Positions 32,601 through 41,970 of a stretch of DNA of 64,000 bases are shown piece by piece. The stretch lies in contig CATNEN010000001.1 in NCBI GenBank assembly GCA_950097015.1, positions 11,740,001 through 11,804,000 on the forward strand, in the 5' to 3' direction. Under the pieces are notes generated by a model. That model was given only the letters and a program-made list of their open reading frames with translations, made no database searches and was not told the DNA's origin. The stretch is from Macrostomum hystrix. Lineage: Eukaryota > Platyhelminthes > Macrostomidae. The first letter of the stretch is position 1, and each line of letters begins with the position of its first letter. The position numbers and the translations under genes are program-made.

Positions 32601-35600
32601 GTATTCTAGATAATCGATTTGGATTCTAGATAATGGATTGGGATTCTAGATAATGGATTGGGATTCTAGATAATAGGTTGGGATTCTAGATAATGGATAG
32701 GGTTCTAGATAATGATTGGATTGAAGATAGTGGATTGGGATTCTAGATAATGGATTGGTATTCTAGATAATCGATTTGGATTCTAGATAATGGATTGGGA
32801 TTCTAGATAATGGATTGGGATTCTAGATAATAGGTTGGGATTCTAGATAATGGATTGGGTTCTAGATAATGATTGGATTGAAGATAGTGGATTGGGATTC
32901 TAGATAATGGATTGGTATTCTAGATAATCGATTTGGATTCTAGATAATGGATTGGGATTCTAGATAATGGATTGGGATTTAAGATGGAGGATTGGAATGT
33001 CATATACTGTACAGGGGATTCTAGACATTAAAGACAGGGATTTTATTCTCTTTCATCAAACAATTGAATTGGATTTCCATTGAACCCAATACGTCAATCA
33101 TGATTTCAAGTTTCATTCAGCACGTGGATCGGGTCATCCAAGAGGACTACGTGCCATCGCTGCAGGACATCCTCGCAATCCGAAAGCCCAGCGATGCGGT
33201 TAGGCAGACTGAATTTCAAATCGCTGGCACCACGTTTCGGTGAGTGAAAAATTAGCCTCAATTGTGTTAACAGTTGAACTACCAAGGGGAGAAGTCCCTA
33301 AATTTGCATCAGGGACCTGTGGTTGAGCATCTCCTAATATTGAGGCTTTGTCAGCGAAATAGAAGAAATTTGCATCAACGTGTCCATAGGCGGCAGGTTG
33401 TTGAAGGTCCGGAAGCTCCGTCTAGGTAAAGGTCGGTGACCACAGAAGTCGTAGATAATACAGTTTGAAGGCCTGGCAAGGCCGCACTGAGGCAAATTCG
33501 TGTATAGGGGAAAAATCTGATCCAAAAGTTGAATATCTCGACAATCTGAAGAGTTAGCGACTTGATTCTTGTTTCAGAAGATAAGCAACATAAAGTTGGC
33601 GCCGTGTTATTGAACTTCGTGTCGTGTGCTTGAAATAGCTTGGAAGTTCTACTGTAAAACATGCAGTGTTTTTTAATATCTTTTTTTCTCACAGCATGAT
33701 CGACCTGGCTGGTCAGCGCAGCCAGCGGCACAAGTGGATTCACTACTTCGAGGACGTCAACGCCGTACTATTTGTCAGCTCTTTGTCAGGTTTCGCTGAA
33801 CTAGTTGAAGAGGAAGACAGAACCGTAAGCTCTGTGAACCCCTGTGTTTGTGTCCCCTTTTAAAAATACGGCTAGACCACATTCATTTAGGGGCTTGTCG
33901 TGCAACTTACGCTTTTGAAGGCCAACCCCCAATTTGGGATAATAAATTCGGGGCAGATGTACACACAGGATGTACACACAGGATGTACACACAGGATGTA
34001 CACACAGGATGTACACACAGGATGTACACACAGGATGTACACACAGGATGTACACACAGGATGTACACACAGGATGTACACACAGGATGTACACACAGGA
34101 TGTACACACAGGATGTACACACAGGATGTACACACAGGATATACACACGACTGTGTTGAAATGTATAATCCGCGAATTCATATTGGTTTAAGAATGAAAT
34201 GTTTTTTAGCAGAAAAATATGGCCTATATTTGGTGGTTTTTGCCACCAGATGCCCCTACAAGAATCGTTGAATATATCGACGATGTCTATGTTTTGTGAT
34301 TCTGGAAGTTGCTTCATCGGAGAGAGTGGAAAATTTTAGCATGTTTTCTGGATTTTAATTGCAATTGGTTGAACATTTTGGCAGATACAGAAAAAAAGAG
34401 AATTGTGGTTAATGTCCAGGAAAAAAACAACATGCTTAGAAAAAAAAAATTAACTACAACTTAATCAACAGACAATCAAGATGTCCGACTGTCTGTCAAC
34501 ATTCAGCGAGATCATCACCAACAAATACTTGTGGAAGAAAGATTTCTTTCTGTTTCTAAACAAACTGGACGCATTCGAGCAGAAGCTGAAGAAGAAGAGC
34601 ATCACTGGACTCTTTCCCGATTATCGAGGTGAGTAAATTAGGAAGGGCGTGACAGACAGAAGCTAGTCACAGATAGGAGAGTGTGACAGACAGAAGAATG
34701 GTGTGACAGACACAGGAATGGTGTGACAGACACAGGAATGGTGTGACAGACACAGGAATGGTGTGACAGACACAGGAATGGTGTGACAGACACAGGAATG
34801 GTGTGACAGACACAGGAATGGTGTGACAGACACAGGAATGGTGTGACAGACACAGGAATGGTGTGACAGACACAGGAATGGTGTGACAGACACAGGAATG
34901 GTGTGACAGACACAGGAATGGTGTGACAGACACAGGAATGGTGTGACAGACACAGGAATGGTGTGACAGACACAGGAATGGTGTGACAGATACAGGAATG
35001 GTGTGACAGACACAGGAATGGTGTGACAGACACAGGAATGGTGTGACAGACACAGGAATGGTGTGACAGACACAGGAATGGTGTGACAGACACAGGAATG
35101 GTGTGACAGACACAGGAATGGTGTGACAGACACAGGAATGGTGTGACAGACACAGGAATGGTGTGACAGACACAGGAATGGTGTGACAGACACAGGAATG
35201 GTGTGACAGACACAGGAATGGTGTGACAGACACAGGAATGGTGTGACAGACACAGGAATGGTGTGACAGACACAGGAATGGTGTGACAGACACAGGAATG
35301 GTGTGACAGACACAGGAATGGTGTGACAGAGACCCTGAAAATGACACCGCTAATGTCGCCAATTCCAGGCCATGACGAGGTGAATCAGTGCGCGCAGTAT
35401 ATCAAGGAAAAATTTGTCAGCCTGATACCAAAGAACATGCCAAAGTCCAAGAAGATATACACGCACATCATCACAGCCATAGACATTGACAGCATGAAGA
35501 GTCTCTTCAAGGAGGTGCTGCACAGAGTGGCAGAAGCTAATCTGAAGAAGAGCATCAACATCTTCTAGGAGAAAACGGAAGAAAAAAACTTGATTGAATT

Positions 35601-38600
35601 TATCGCCTAATTATTCAGTTGTAATCTTACTTTGAACCATTGCGAAAACTGTAACACATGGACCAAATGTAATGTGATATTGAACTGTGAAAAATACATA
35701 TTAATAAAGCGCTTGAATGCACACTATAAAGACAAAGGCACTTCCGGAACCGGGTGAAAAGAGCTTCAGGTACTTCAGGAACCGGGTGAAAAGAGCTTCA
35801 GGTACTTCAGGAACCGGGTGAAAATAGATTCAGGTACTTCAGGAACCGAGTAGAGAAACATTCAGGTACTTCAGGAACCAGGTGAAAATATATTCAGGCA
35901 CTTCAGGAACCAGGTGAAAATAGATTCAGGTACTTCAGGAACCGGGTGAAAATAGATTCAGGTACTTCAGGAACCGAGTAGAGAAACATTCAGGTACTTC
36001 AGGAACCAGGTGAAAATATATTCAGGCACTTCAGGAACCAGGTGAAAATAGATTTAGGTACTTCAGTAACCGGGAGAAAATAGATTCAGGTACTTCAGTA
36101 ACCGGGAGAAAATAGATTCAGGTACTTCAATAACTAGGTGAAAATAGATTCAGGTACTTCAGTAACCGGGCGAAAAGAGCTTCAGAAACTTCAGGAAGCG
36201 GGTGAAAATATATTCAGGTACTTCAGTAACCGGGTGAAAATAGATTCAGGTACTTCAGGAACCAGGTGAAAAGAGATTCAGGTACTTCAGTAACCGGGTG
36301 AAAAGAGATTCAGGTACTTCAGTAACCGGGTGAAAATAGATTCAGGTACTTCAGTAACCGGGTGAAAAGAGATTCAGGTACTTCAGTAACCGGGTGAAAA
36401 GAGATTCAGGTACTTCAGTAACCGGGTGAAAAGAGATTCAGGTACTTCAGTAACCGGGTGAAAAGAGATTCAGGTGCTTCAGTAACCGGGTGAAAATAGA
36501 TTCAGGTACTTCAGTAACTGGGTGAAAAGAGATTCAGGTACTTCAGTAACCGGGTGAAAAGAGATTCAGGTACTTCAGTAACCGTGTAGAGAAAGTTGCA
36601 GGTTCTTCAGGCTAATCAGTAGCATCTCACGGCATTCTCACCTGTGACTCAGCACCATCTCACGATCGTATCGATAGCGCAGCTGGTGCAGCAGGTGCTC
36701 GGCGCTGAGATAGCCAGGAAGAGGTGCTGCCAGGTGTTCCAGATCGCTCGCCAGTCGCCAAACCAGCAGTCGATAATGATTCTGACACCAGGCATCGGTG
36801 AGGCCGGCAGTTCGAATTCCTGGCTGAGAGCGCAGTCTAGACAGCAATTCTTGCCAACCGACGCCGTCCGGTAGACGATAATCGACGGCTGATTCAAAGT
36901 CGATGGTGGAGGTCACGCCGGCAGTGTCGGCAGCAGTGAGAGGAACTCGTTCGCCTGCGGCGGCGAGCCTAAGTCGAGCCCGACTCAACTCGCCAAGTCC
37001 AGTTTCAGCCTTAGATAACAATTTTAATAGCAAAAATTATTACTTATTATTGTTTGAGGATCTGAAAGGGCGACTGAGGATCCTGAAGGTTTCTTGAGGA
37101 TCTGAAAGTTTGGTTGAGTCTCTGGAAGGTTGGCTGAGGATCTGGAAGGTTGGCTGAGGATCTGAAAGGTGGACTGGGGATCCTGAAGGTTTGTTGAGGA
37201 TCTGGAAGTTTGGCTGAGTCTCTGGAAGGTTGGCTGAGTCTCTGGAAGGTTGGCTGAGGATCTGGAAGGTTGGCTGAGGATCTGAAAGGTGGACTGGGGA
37301 TCCTGAAGGTTTTTTGAGGATCTGGAAGTTTGGCTGAGTCTCTGGAAGGTTGGCTGAGGATCTGAAAGGTGGACTGGGGATCCTGAAGGTTTGTTGAGGA
37401 TCTGAAAGTTTGGTTGAGGATCTGGAAGGTTGGTTGAGGATCTGGAAGGTTGGTTGAGGATCTGGAAGGTTGTCGGAGGATCTGGAAGGTCGGCGAAGGA
37501 TCTCTGTATTCTCACTCACCGAGGCTGACATTGTCTGTGGCGGAGCCGGTGGGTTTCTGAACTGCACTGGCGTTGTCGGCGGCTGCGGTGTCTGACGCCG
37601 CAGTCCAGCCGACGAAGGCAACTGTCTAAAACGATAGACCGTCGACGAGCAGCTAGCAGGAGTGGCTGCGTTAGAGGTGCCACCAAGAACAGCAACAGAT
37701 CGCGGCGTACGATTTTGCATCGGAGTTACAAACCGAGGTCGAGACACGCTGGACAGTCGGGGCGTTGTAGCGGCCGTTTTAATCGTCGCCGTTGCTGCCT
37801 TGGGAGTCGCAACAACCGTCGAATTGCCGTCAGTACCGCTGACGCCCTCGTCACCCTCGTCAGCCTCGACGGCGGCTGAAAGAAGAAGCGCTTTGGCTTT
37901 GGCTATCGAACTGGCCGACACCTGCACTGACCGACCGCCGGCTGTGGAAAATCCACCGCCGCCGCTGCTGCCACCGCCGCCGCTGACGATACCGCCTACA
38001 GGCTCACTTTCAACGTCCGCGTCATCCTCCAGCAGTTGTCGAGCTCGCTTCAATGCCGAACTCGAGACAGCAACGGAGCGACCACCGGCGGTGGAAAAGC
38101 CGGCTGAGCCGCGAGGGGAACCAGACGGCCTTTTCAAGTCTTTGTTGCTGGCTTTTTTAGCAATTTCTTCTTCAGCAGCCTCCGCTGCCATCTGTTGGGC
38201 GCGTTGCACTGCCTCGGTGGAAACTTTCAATGATTTCCCGCCGGCTGTAGCAAAGCCAGCTTTGCTTGGCTTGGCTCCGATCACTTCGGCGTCAATTGGC
38301 TGTTCCTCAACTTTGTCGGCTTCAGTTTCTAATTGGCGAGCTCGTCGCATTGCGTCGGCTGAGAAGGTGACGACGCGACCGGAGGCGGTTGAGAAGCCGC
38401 CCCCTGTGCCGCCGGCAGCGCCAACGCTGAAACCGACCCCAACACCAGGGACACTATGACTAGCCCTACCGATGTTGCTTTTTAACCAGCTTGTGTCTTC
38501 ATCTTCATCAGCAGCTTCAGATCCTCCTCCATCTGCTTTTTCGTTTTCATCTTCTTTACTAACGCAGCTTTTCGCCGCCATTTCGGCCAAAACATTCTGG

Positions 38601-40249
38601 GTGAAGTTTTCAAAGTTATCAGCTAGGAGAGCGTCGACGCCTTCGTTGATGTCGCGAATCTGAGTGGCGGTTAAATCGCCGTAGTCCGGCGGTGCGTGGG
38701 CGGATCTATCCGAAGTTGCGTGGGCGGATCTATCCGAAGTTGCGTGGGCGGATCTATCCGAAGTTGCGTGGGCGGATCTATCCGAAGTTGCGTGGGCGGA
38801 TCTATCCGACGGTGCGTGGGCGGATCTATCCGACGGTGCGTGGGCGAATCTATCCGACGGTGCGTGGGCGGATCTATTCGACGGTGCGTGGGCGAATCTA
38901 TCCGACGGTGCGTGGGCGGATCTATCCGATGGTGCGTGGGCGAATCTATCCGATGGTGCGTGGGCGGATCTATCCGATGGTGCGTGGGCGAATCTATCCG
39001 ATGGTGCGTGGGCGGATCTATCCGACGGTGCGTGGGCATATGCGTGTGCGGATCTATCCGACGCAGCATCAGCGACATCTGATTCGCCAGGAGGCCTACG
39101 TCTAGTCGCCATGCGAGCATCAAGTTGTAGACGCGCTTCTGCTGTAGCAACAGCAATGTCCCGCCTAGTCTCGGCATCGGTTGGATAGACCAACGGCACC
39201 GACCAGCGGCACAATAGTTGAAGAAGATTCCGATGCGGTCGCAGCGACGGTATGTTGTCCAGGTTGAATGGCTGTTTAAAGCGAGTCAGGAAAAATTATA
39301 ATGTGAGTTTTGTGCGTTACGAGTACATGCTCAAAGACGGTGATAAAGTCAAGATGAAAAAATGGCCAACCTCAAAGGCTAAAGCAGTGGCAGTTGCAGC
39401 ATGGGTAGCGTTGACATTCGCTGTATCAGTTCGACAATCAAAATCGTCTTCGTCGTCATTCGCATATAGGTGGGCTTGATTAACGGCTTGCCTGACATTT
39501 TCAGTGGCCGGCATAGCCATGGCAACGTTTTTTGTTGGCTTGGGTTTTAAAGGCTTCGATACTGAAAATTGACGTGTGTTTGGATTCTCAGTTACACATA
39601 AGCTAAACGTTTTAGGCACAAGTTGAATGTGTTAGACACAATTTTAAAGTGTTAGACATTACTTGAACGTTTTATACACAATCTGAAAGTGTTAGAAATA
39701 ATCCGAACGTGTTAGACCTAAGCTGAACGTGTTAGACACAGGTTAAACTTGTTAGACATAATTTGAGCGTGTTAGACACAAGCTGAACGTGTTAGACACA
39801 GGTTGAACTTGTTAGACATAATTTGAGCGTGTTAGACAACTTGAAACTGTTAAGTTGATCGATCCGAACATTTTAAACTCATTTTTAAACATTTTATACA
39901 CCACCTGAACGTGTTAGACATAATTTGAGCGTGTTAGACAACTTGAAACTGTTAAGTTGTTCGATTCGAACATTTTAAACACATTTTTTAAACTTCTTAG
40001 ACACAAGCTAAACAGGTTAGACAAGCTAAAACATGACAGAACAAAAAATGTGTGTTCGACACGAACTATAATACGTTAAAATCATAAAAATGACTTACAA
40101 GCCTCTACAATCTCCGGAGTGACCAGCGACCAGTTTTCATCTCCAACACCAGCCTGTCCGCCATGCTCATTCTTATGCAGACTGTCGTGAATGAATTCAA
40201 TTAGGCTAGCAACCCCGGCCTTCAATTCGGCATTGTTATCTACGGACAT
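16592..40249 (-). CDS. BRCA2: BRCA2 homologue, complete, 9 coding exons, about 1511 aa
   Basis: Exons in order: 40249-40099, 39561-39371, 39271-37520, 37009-36642, 20691-20577, 20056-19556, 19186-18767, 18310-17963, 17281-16592. All junctions keep frame and use GT-AG. BRCA2 loads RAD51 on single-stranded DNA in homologous recombination. Four BRC repeats (RAD51-binding, FxTAxGxxxxVS followed by an A/L-rich helix) lie near residues 406, 452, 504 and 553. Residues 699-1300 carry the DNA-binding domain: helical domain (QNHYRLLVWRLA, LLHQLRYRYDREM), OB1/OB2 (LTDGWYCIGGQ, CQAELVGCVEACAPLEAP, GFCESNS..PIPVPLSTLQSDGG), a short tower, and OB3 (VEVDIRGLVVAVW, AAYNLQ). The C-terminus has a polyQ run and a basic RKRR. 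It is shorter than vertebrate BRCA2 (about 3400 aa). Intron 4 (20692-36641) holds two plus-strand genes. No alternative identity is plausible. Confidence 0.9.
17330..17940. repeat. Minisatellite, 34-bp unit, in BRCA2 intron 8
   Basis: Unit GGGTAACGATGAAGTTCC followed by TGAAGGATCAGGGGAT, about 17 copies. It grades from GATGCAGTTCC to GATGAAGTTCC variants, and its edges nearly touch both flanking exons. Confidence 0.95.
18357..18686. repeat. Minisatellite, 22-bp unit, in BRCA2 intron 7
   Basis: Unit GGGGATCTTGGAATTTTATG plus C or a variant, about 15 copies, alternating CTTGG/CTAGG and TATGC/TATAC. Confidence 0.95.
19235..19470. repeat. Degenerate tandem repeat, about 60-bp unit, in BRCA2 intron 6
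   Basis: Four blocks of roughly TTCGCTGATTGGCTGG followed by a variable AT-rich part and CCCCTTACCCTT. The CTGATTGGCTGG core is the conserved portion and includes ATTGG, a CCAAT box on the minus strand. Confidence 0.75.
20165..20410 (+). mobile_element. SINE family B, 5'-truncated copy in BRCA2 intron 5
   Basis: Starts in the B-box region (GAGCTCGATTCCGCGGCGAG), continues with GAAGGCTTGGGGGCCAACC and CTCCAAGGCACAGTGAGAGT, and ends near GCGAAATGGGTAGAATTGCG. Matches the body of the copy at 30205-30515. Confidence 0.75.
20726..21585. repeat. Minisatellite, 16-bp unit, in BRCA2 intron 4
   Basis: Unit GAGACACGGGAGAGAT with the variant ATAAGACACGGGAGAT, about 53 copies. The first 200 bp are more degenerate. 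It produces three long overlapping minus-strand open frames that are not genes. Confidence 0.95.
21586..22627. other. 5' flank of the NLR-like gene
   Basis: Mostly non-coding. The frame 21977-22162 (61 codons, rich in K/R/E/Q at its start) could be a short coding exon on the plus strand, but no splice or homology support is visible. A CCCTGCCAACGG and purine-rich stretch at 22490-22560 precedes the NLR start. Confidence 0.3.
22628..26735 (+). CDS. NLR-like receptor: HEPN(DZIP3-type)-CARD-NACHT-LRR, about 1286 aa
   Basis: Exons 22628-22681, 22769-23888, 23976-24117 and 24191-26735; all phases agree. Domains in order: (1) residues about 40-185, a DZIP3-type HEPN module (LRSLFDAKHP, LTDEDWHTLYP, DLRLLILLVKYTC, GWLGDPEPRDES). 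(2) about 285-385, a helical Death-fold region that fits a CARD (VEHLMSKEIISQDE, LIDFLVPKSGNVLDEFVESL). (3) NACHT ATPase with Walker A GDPGTGKST at about 464-472, Walker B-like LLIVDGYEDN, and the NLR element GFAKSQAEEYVQKYIK. (4) C-terminal leucine-rich repeats at about 990-1240 (LRILDFSGC, LEGLILANL, IILLDLSGI, LEKLFLRQV). Such proteins are cytosolic danger or pathogen sensors. In the HEPN active-site region the expected R-N-x-x-x-x-H appears as RELASLR, so nuclease activity looks lost. A polyQ stretch lies in the NACHT insert. It is nested antisense in BRCA2 intron 4. Confidence 0.85.
26736..28277. other. Spacer between the NLR and G-alpha genes
   Basis: ATTAAA at 26948-26953 may end the NLR transcript. 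27030-28260 is purine-rich and G-rich, with several short frames of no protein character. No gene seen; the G-alpha promoter and 5' UTR should be here. Confidence 0.4.
28278..35568 (+). CDS. Atypical extra-large heterotrimeric G-protein alpha subunit, about 698 aa
   Basis: Nine exons: 28278-28664, 29978-30107, 30639-30823, 31022-31357, 31955-32397, 33111-33239, 33695-33824, 34472-34628, 35369-35568. All phases agree. The GTPase motifs are in order: alpha-N (RSKQID..L), P-loop 173-181, switch I QDILAIRKPS with the catalytic Arg at 518, switch II DLAGQ at 540-544 with the Gln kept, FLNKLD at 608-613 (usual NKKD), and YTHIITAID at 663-671 (usual TCAT). Typical G-alpha is about 350-400 aa. Here a 129-aa Ser/Ala-rich extension with basic KKRRKLRR precedes the core, and the helical domain has about 190 extra residues (Gly-rich, then RERERE and RRQRRQQQ). 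The P-loop reads GGNGCGKST instead of GAGESGKST. No N-terminal MGxxxS is present and the C-terminus is SINIF. Acceptors for exons 5 and 6 were chosen by phase. Confidence 0.8.
28737..29222. repeat. Minisatellite, 32-bp unit, in G-alpha intron 1
   Basis: Unit CATCAGGGTGTCAGTTGC followed by TATGCCACCCAGTT, about 15 copies. It starts about 70 bp after the exon 1 donor. The frames in it are spurious. Confidence 0.95.
29223..29977. other. Remainder of G-alpha intron 1
   Basis: AT-rich, with a TCTA run at 29634-29655. No separate gene seen; the frame 29421-29690 lacks any domain. Confidence 0.4.
30205..30515 (+). mobile_element. SINE family B, near full length, in G-alpha intron 2
   Basis: Head GGTGGCAGAGCGTTTAACGC, B-box degraded, body GAGAGAAGGCTAAGGGG, then CCAACCTCCAAGGCACAGTG, GCAGATGTACAGG and a 3' part GCGAAATGGGCAGAATTGCC. 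Used as the reference for the other B copies. Confidence 0.8.
31435..31735. repeat. 24-bp minisatellite in G-alpha intron 4 carrying tandem cAMP-response elements
   Basis: Unit GGAAGGATGACGTCAAACAT plus TCTT, about 12 copies. Seven units contain a perfect TGACGTCA palindrome, the CREB/ATF full site; the others have one mismatch. The sequence fact is certain, a regulatory role is only inferred. Confidence 0.9.
31755..31880 (+). mobile_element. SINE family A fragment in G-alpha intron 4
   Basis: Diverged match to the SINE A body: GGACTGAACATCGGTACACA, CATAATAGCTGCGGCTTTGG, and CCCAACTGGGCCAGGTG near the end. No tRNA-like head. Confidence 0.55.
32455..32995. repeat. Minisatellite, 20-bp unit, in G-alpha intron 5
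   Basis: Unit GGATTGGGATTCTAGATAAT, about 25 copies. A larger block of about 180 bp (GGTTCTAGATAATGATTGGA included) is itself repeated, showing higher-order duplication. Confidence 0.95.
33862..33960 (+). mobile_element. SINE family B fragment in G-alpha intron 7
   Basis: Contains ACGGCTAGACCACATTCATT, GGGGCTTGTCGTGCAACTTA and GGCCAACCCCCAA, ending GCAGATGTACACACAG. Its end merges with the minisatellite that follows. Confidence 0.65.
33955..34148. repeat. Minisatellite, 14-bp unit, grown from a SINE B end
   Basis: Unit GATGTACACACAG plus G, about 14 copies with almost no variation. The founding sequence GCAGATGTACACAC is the conserved 3' part of the intact SINE B copies. Confidence 0.9.
34676..35332. 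repeat. Highly homogeneous minisatellite, 20-bp unit, in G-alpha intron 8
   Basis: Unit GGTGTGACAGACACAGGAAT, about 32 consecutive copies with only one internal mismatch (GATACAGG at about 34988). It fills nearly the whole intron and ends about 36 bp before the last exon. Confidence 0.95.
35703..35708 (+). terminator. AATAAA polyadenylation signal of the G-alpha gene
   Basis: Canonical AATAAA, 135 bp after the stop codon, just before the 35.73-kb minisatellite begins. Confidence 0.6.
35735..36605. repeat. Minisatellite, about 30-bp unit, in BRCA2 intron 4
   Basis: Unit ATTCAGGTACTTCAGTAACC followed by GGGTGAAAAGAG, about 28 copies with variants GGAACC/GTAACC and AAAATAG/AAAAGAG. It ends about 35 bp from BRCA2 exon 4. 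Confidence 0.95.
36642..40249 (-). CDS. BRCA2: BRCA2 exons 1-4: N-terminus, octapeptide array, BRC repeats, start of helical domain
   Basis: Exon 1 starts at ATG 40249-40247 and ends in T|GTAAGT, phase 1. Exon 2 (39561-39371) runs from a TTTTCAG acceptor to GAG|GTTGGC. Exon 3 (39271-37520) carries an array of SDRSAHAP-type octapeptides (about residues 180-305), then the four BRC repeats and a proline-rich linker. Exon 4 (37009-36642) opens the helical domain and ends AG|GTGAGA in phase 2, which exon 5 completes as Arg. A PALB2-binding motif is not obvious; the W in DENWSLVTPE (exon 1) is a weak candidate. Confidence 0.8.
37040..37512. repeat. Minisatellite, 20-bp unit, filling BRCA2 intron 3
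   Basis: Unit GATCTGGAAGGTTGGCTGAG, about 24 copies. It occupies essentially the whole 510-bp intron, leaving under 40 bp at each splice site. Confidence 0.95.
38690..39060 (-). repeat. Coding minisatellite (24 bp = 8 codons) in BRCA2 exon 3
   Basis: Fifteen or so copies of a 24-bp unit encode APSDRSAH-type octapeptides (variants with F for S and T for P). It lies upstream of the BRC repeats. It is in frame and free of stops, so it is probably translated. Its length probably varies between individuals. Confidence 0.9.
39590..40030. repeat. Degenerate tandem repeat, about 20-bp unit, in BRCA2 intron 1
   Basis: Unit GTGTTAGACACAAGCTGAAC and relatives, plus a duplicated block containing CTTGAAACTGTTAAGTTG. 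Confidence 0.85.
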
Positions 40250-40489
40250 CCGTGACGCTATTATTCGAGTTGCTTAGTTTCAACTACTGACTCGCTGAAA
40301 TTAGGAACATTGTGGTGTTGGTATATTTTCTATTAGAAAAACTTCTTATTTTCATTTTTGTTGTCTTTATTTTTGACGCCAATCAGATCATGACCAATTA
40401 TGCCTTAAATTGTTAAATTGAGAACTCCAGTCACCTCTGGACTTCAGAATTTTCAAATCTGCACATTTAAGTAACAGTGATCCTTCACC
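40250..40489. promoter_or_regulatory. Candidate BRCA2 5' flank
   Basis: About 240 bp between the BRCA2 start codon and the next minisatellite. The promoter and 5' UTR should lie here; no motif is diagnostic. Confidence 0.25.
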
Positions 40490-41440
40490 AGTCCCCTGAC
40501 ACTCTAGCAGATTCCCCTGAAGCTTTCAGAGACACTCTGACACCTCACTAGAACCCCGACACTTCAGTAGACCTTCTGACACTTCAGTAGACCTTCTGAC
40601 ACTTCAGTAGACCTTCTGACACTTCAGTAGACCTTCTGACACTTCAGTAGACCTTCTGACACTTCGGTAGATCCCTAACACTTCGGTAGACCCTGACATT
40701 TCAGTAGACCCCTGACACTTCAGCAGACCTTTTGACACCTCACTAGATCACTGACACTTCAGTAGACCCCTGACACTTCATTAAACCCCTGACACTTCAG
40801 CAGACCTTCTGACACTTCAGTAGACCCCTGACACTTCAGTAGACCCCTGACACTTTAGTACAACCCCTGACACTTCAGTAGACCCCTGACACTTCAGCAG
40901 ACCTTCTGACACTTCAGCAGACCTTCTGACACTTCAGTAGACCCCTGACACTTCAGTAGACCCCTGACACTTCAGTAGACCCCTGACACTTCAGTAGACC
41001 CCTGACACTTCAGTAGACCCCTGACACTTTAGTACAACCCCTGACACTTCAGTAGACCCCTGACACTTTAGTACAACCCCTGACACTTTAGTACAACCCC
41101 TGACACTTCAGTAGACCCCTGACACTTTAGTACAACCCCTGACACTTCAGTAGACCCCTGACACTTCAGCAGACCTTCTGACACTTCAGCAGACCTTCTG
41201 ACACTTCAGTAGACCCCTGACACTTCAGTAGACCCCTGACACTTCAGTAGACCCCTGACACTTCAGTAGACCCCTGACACTTCAGTAGACCCCTGACACT
41301 TTAGTACAACCCCTGACACTTCAGTAGACCCCTGACACTTTAGTACAACCCCTGACACTTTAGTACAACCCCTGACACTTTAGTAGACTCGGAGATCCTT
41401 CATCCGTGACCCTTAAGTAGACCGTTGACCCCTTCAAAGA
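40490..41440. repeat. Minisatellite, 19-bp unit, upstream of BRCA2
   Basis: Unit CCCTGACACTTCAGTAGAC, about 48 copies with variants CTTCTGACACTTCAGCAGAC and CCCTGACACTTTAGTACAAC. A block of about 290 bp is repeated (40870-41100 resembles 41150-41360). Confidence 0.95.
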
Positions 41441-41970
41441 CCAACCCAATTGACTTTTTAATAGTCAATTTTGGCACTTGCAAGTGTTTTATAATATTTT
41501 CCTTTGCATGCCGTACATTTTTAATAAGATTCTGTAAGACAAATAAGTAGAATTTTCCAGAATAGTGCCACTTTCCAAGAAAATAACATTTATTTAAAAA
41601 AATATTTTTTCTTCTAAACTTTTACTTTATTTAACATTAAAATTTCTAGTCAATTGAAATATGTACAGTTTTTTAAAACAGGAAATAATTTTAATTGAGA
41701 ATAATCACTAACAGAGAAGGTTAAGCAGTGAAATATGAGCACAATGATAAAATTCATTATCTCAGTGCAAACGAATTTATTTGTACATGTCTTACATAAA
41801 AAACTTATTTTTTAACTTAGACTGGACGGCTAAAAAGCATTGTCAATCACGAGCGCAAATTATGACATCAACCTTTTGTGACCAGCACATATTGACCATT
41901 TAGCGATGAATCAAATACTTGCTTGGCAATGCAAGACAAACAGCTTGTAAACATATTGAATGATTCTTTT
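41441..41970. other. AT-rich spacer between two arrays
   Basis: No open frame or element recognised. Confidence 0.4.

Noticed and set aside
34638-35362. Minus-strand ORFs of 211-231 codons with CLSHHSCVCHTIPVSV repeats
   Set aside because: Artefact of the 20-bp array in G-alpha intron 8; the same 20-residue period appears in all three frames.
37662-38459. Plus-strand ORF of 265 codons
   Set aside because: Shadow of BRCA2 exon 3, where the BRC repeats lie on the minus strand.
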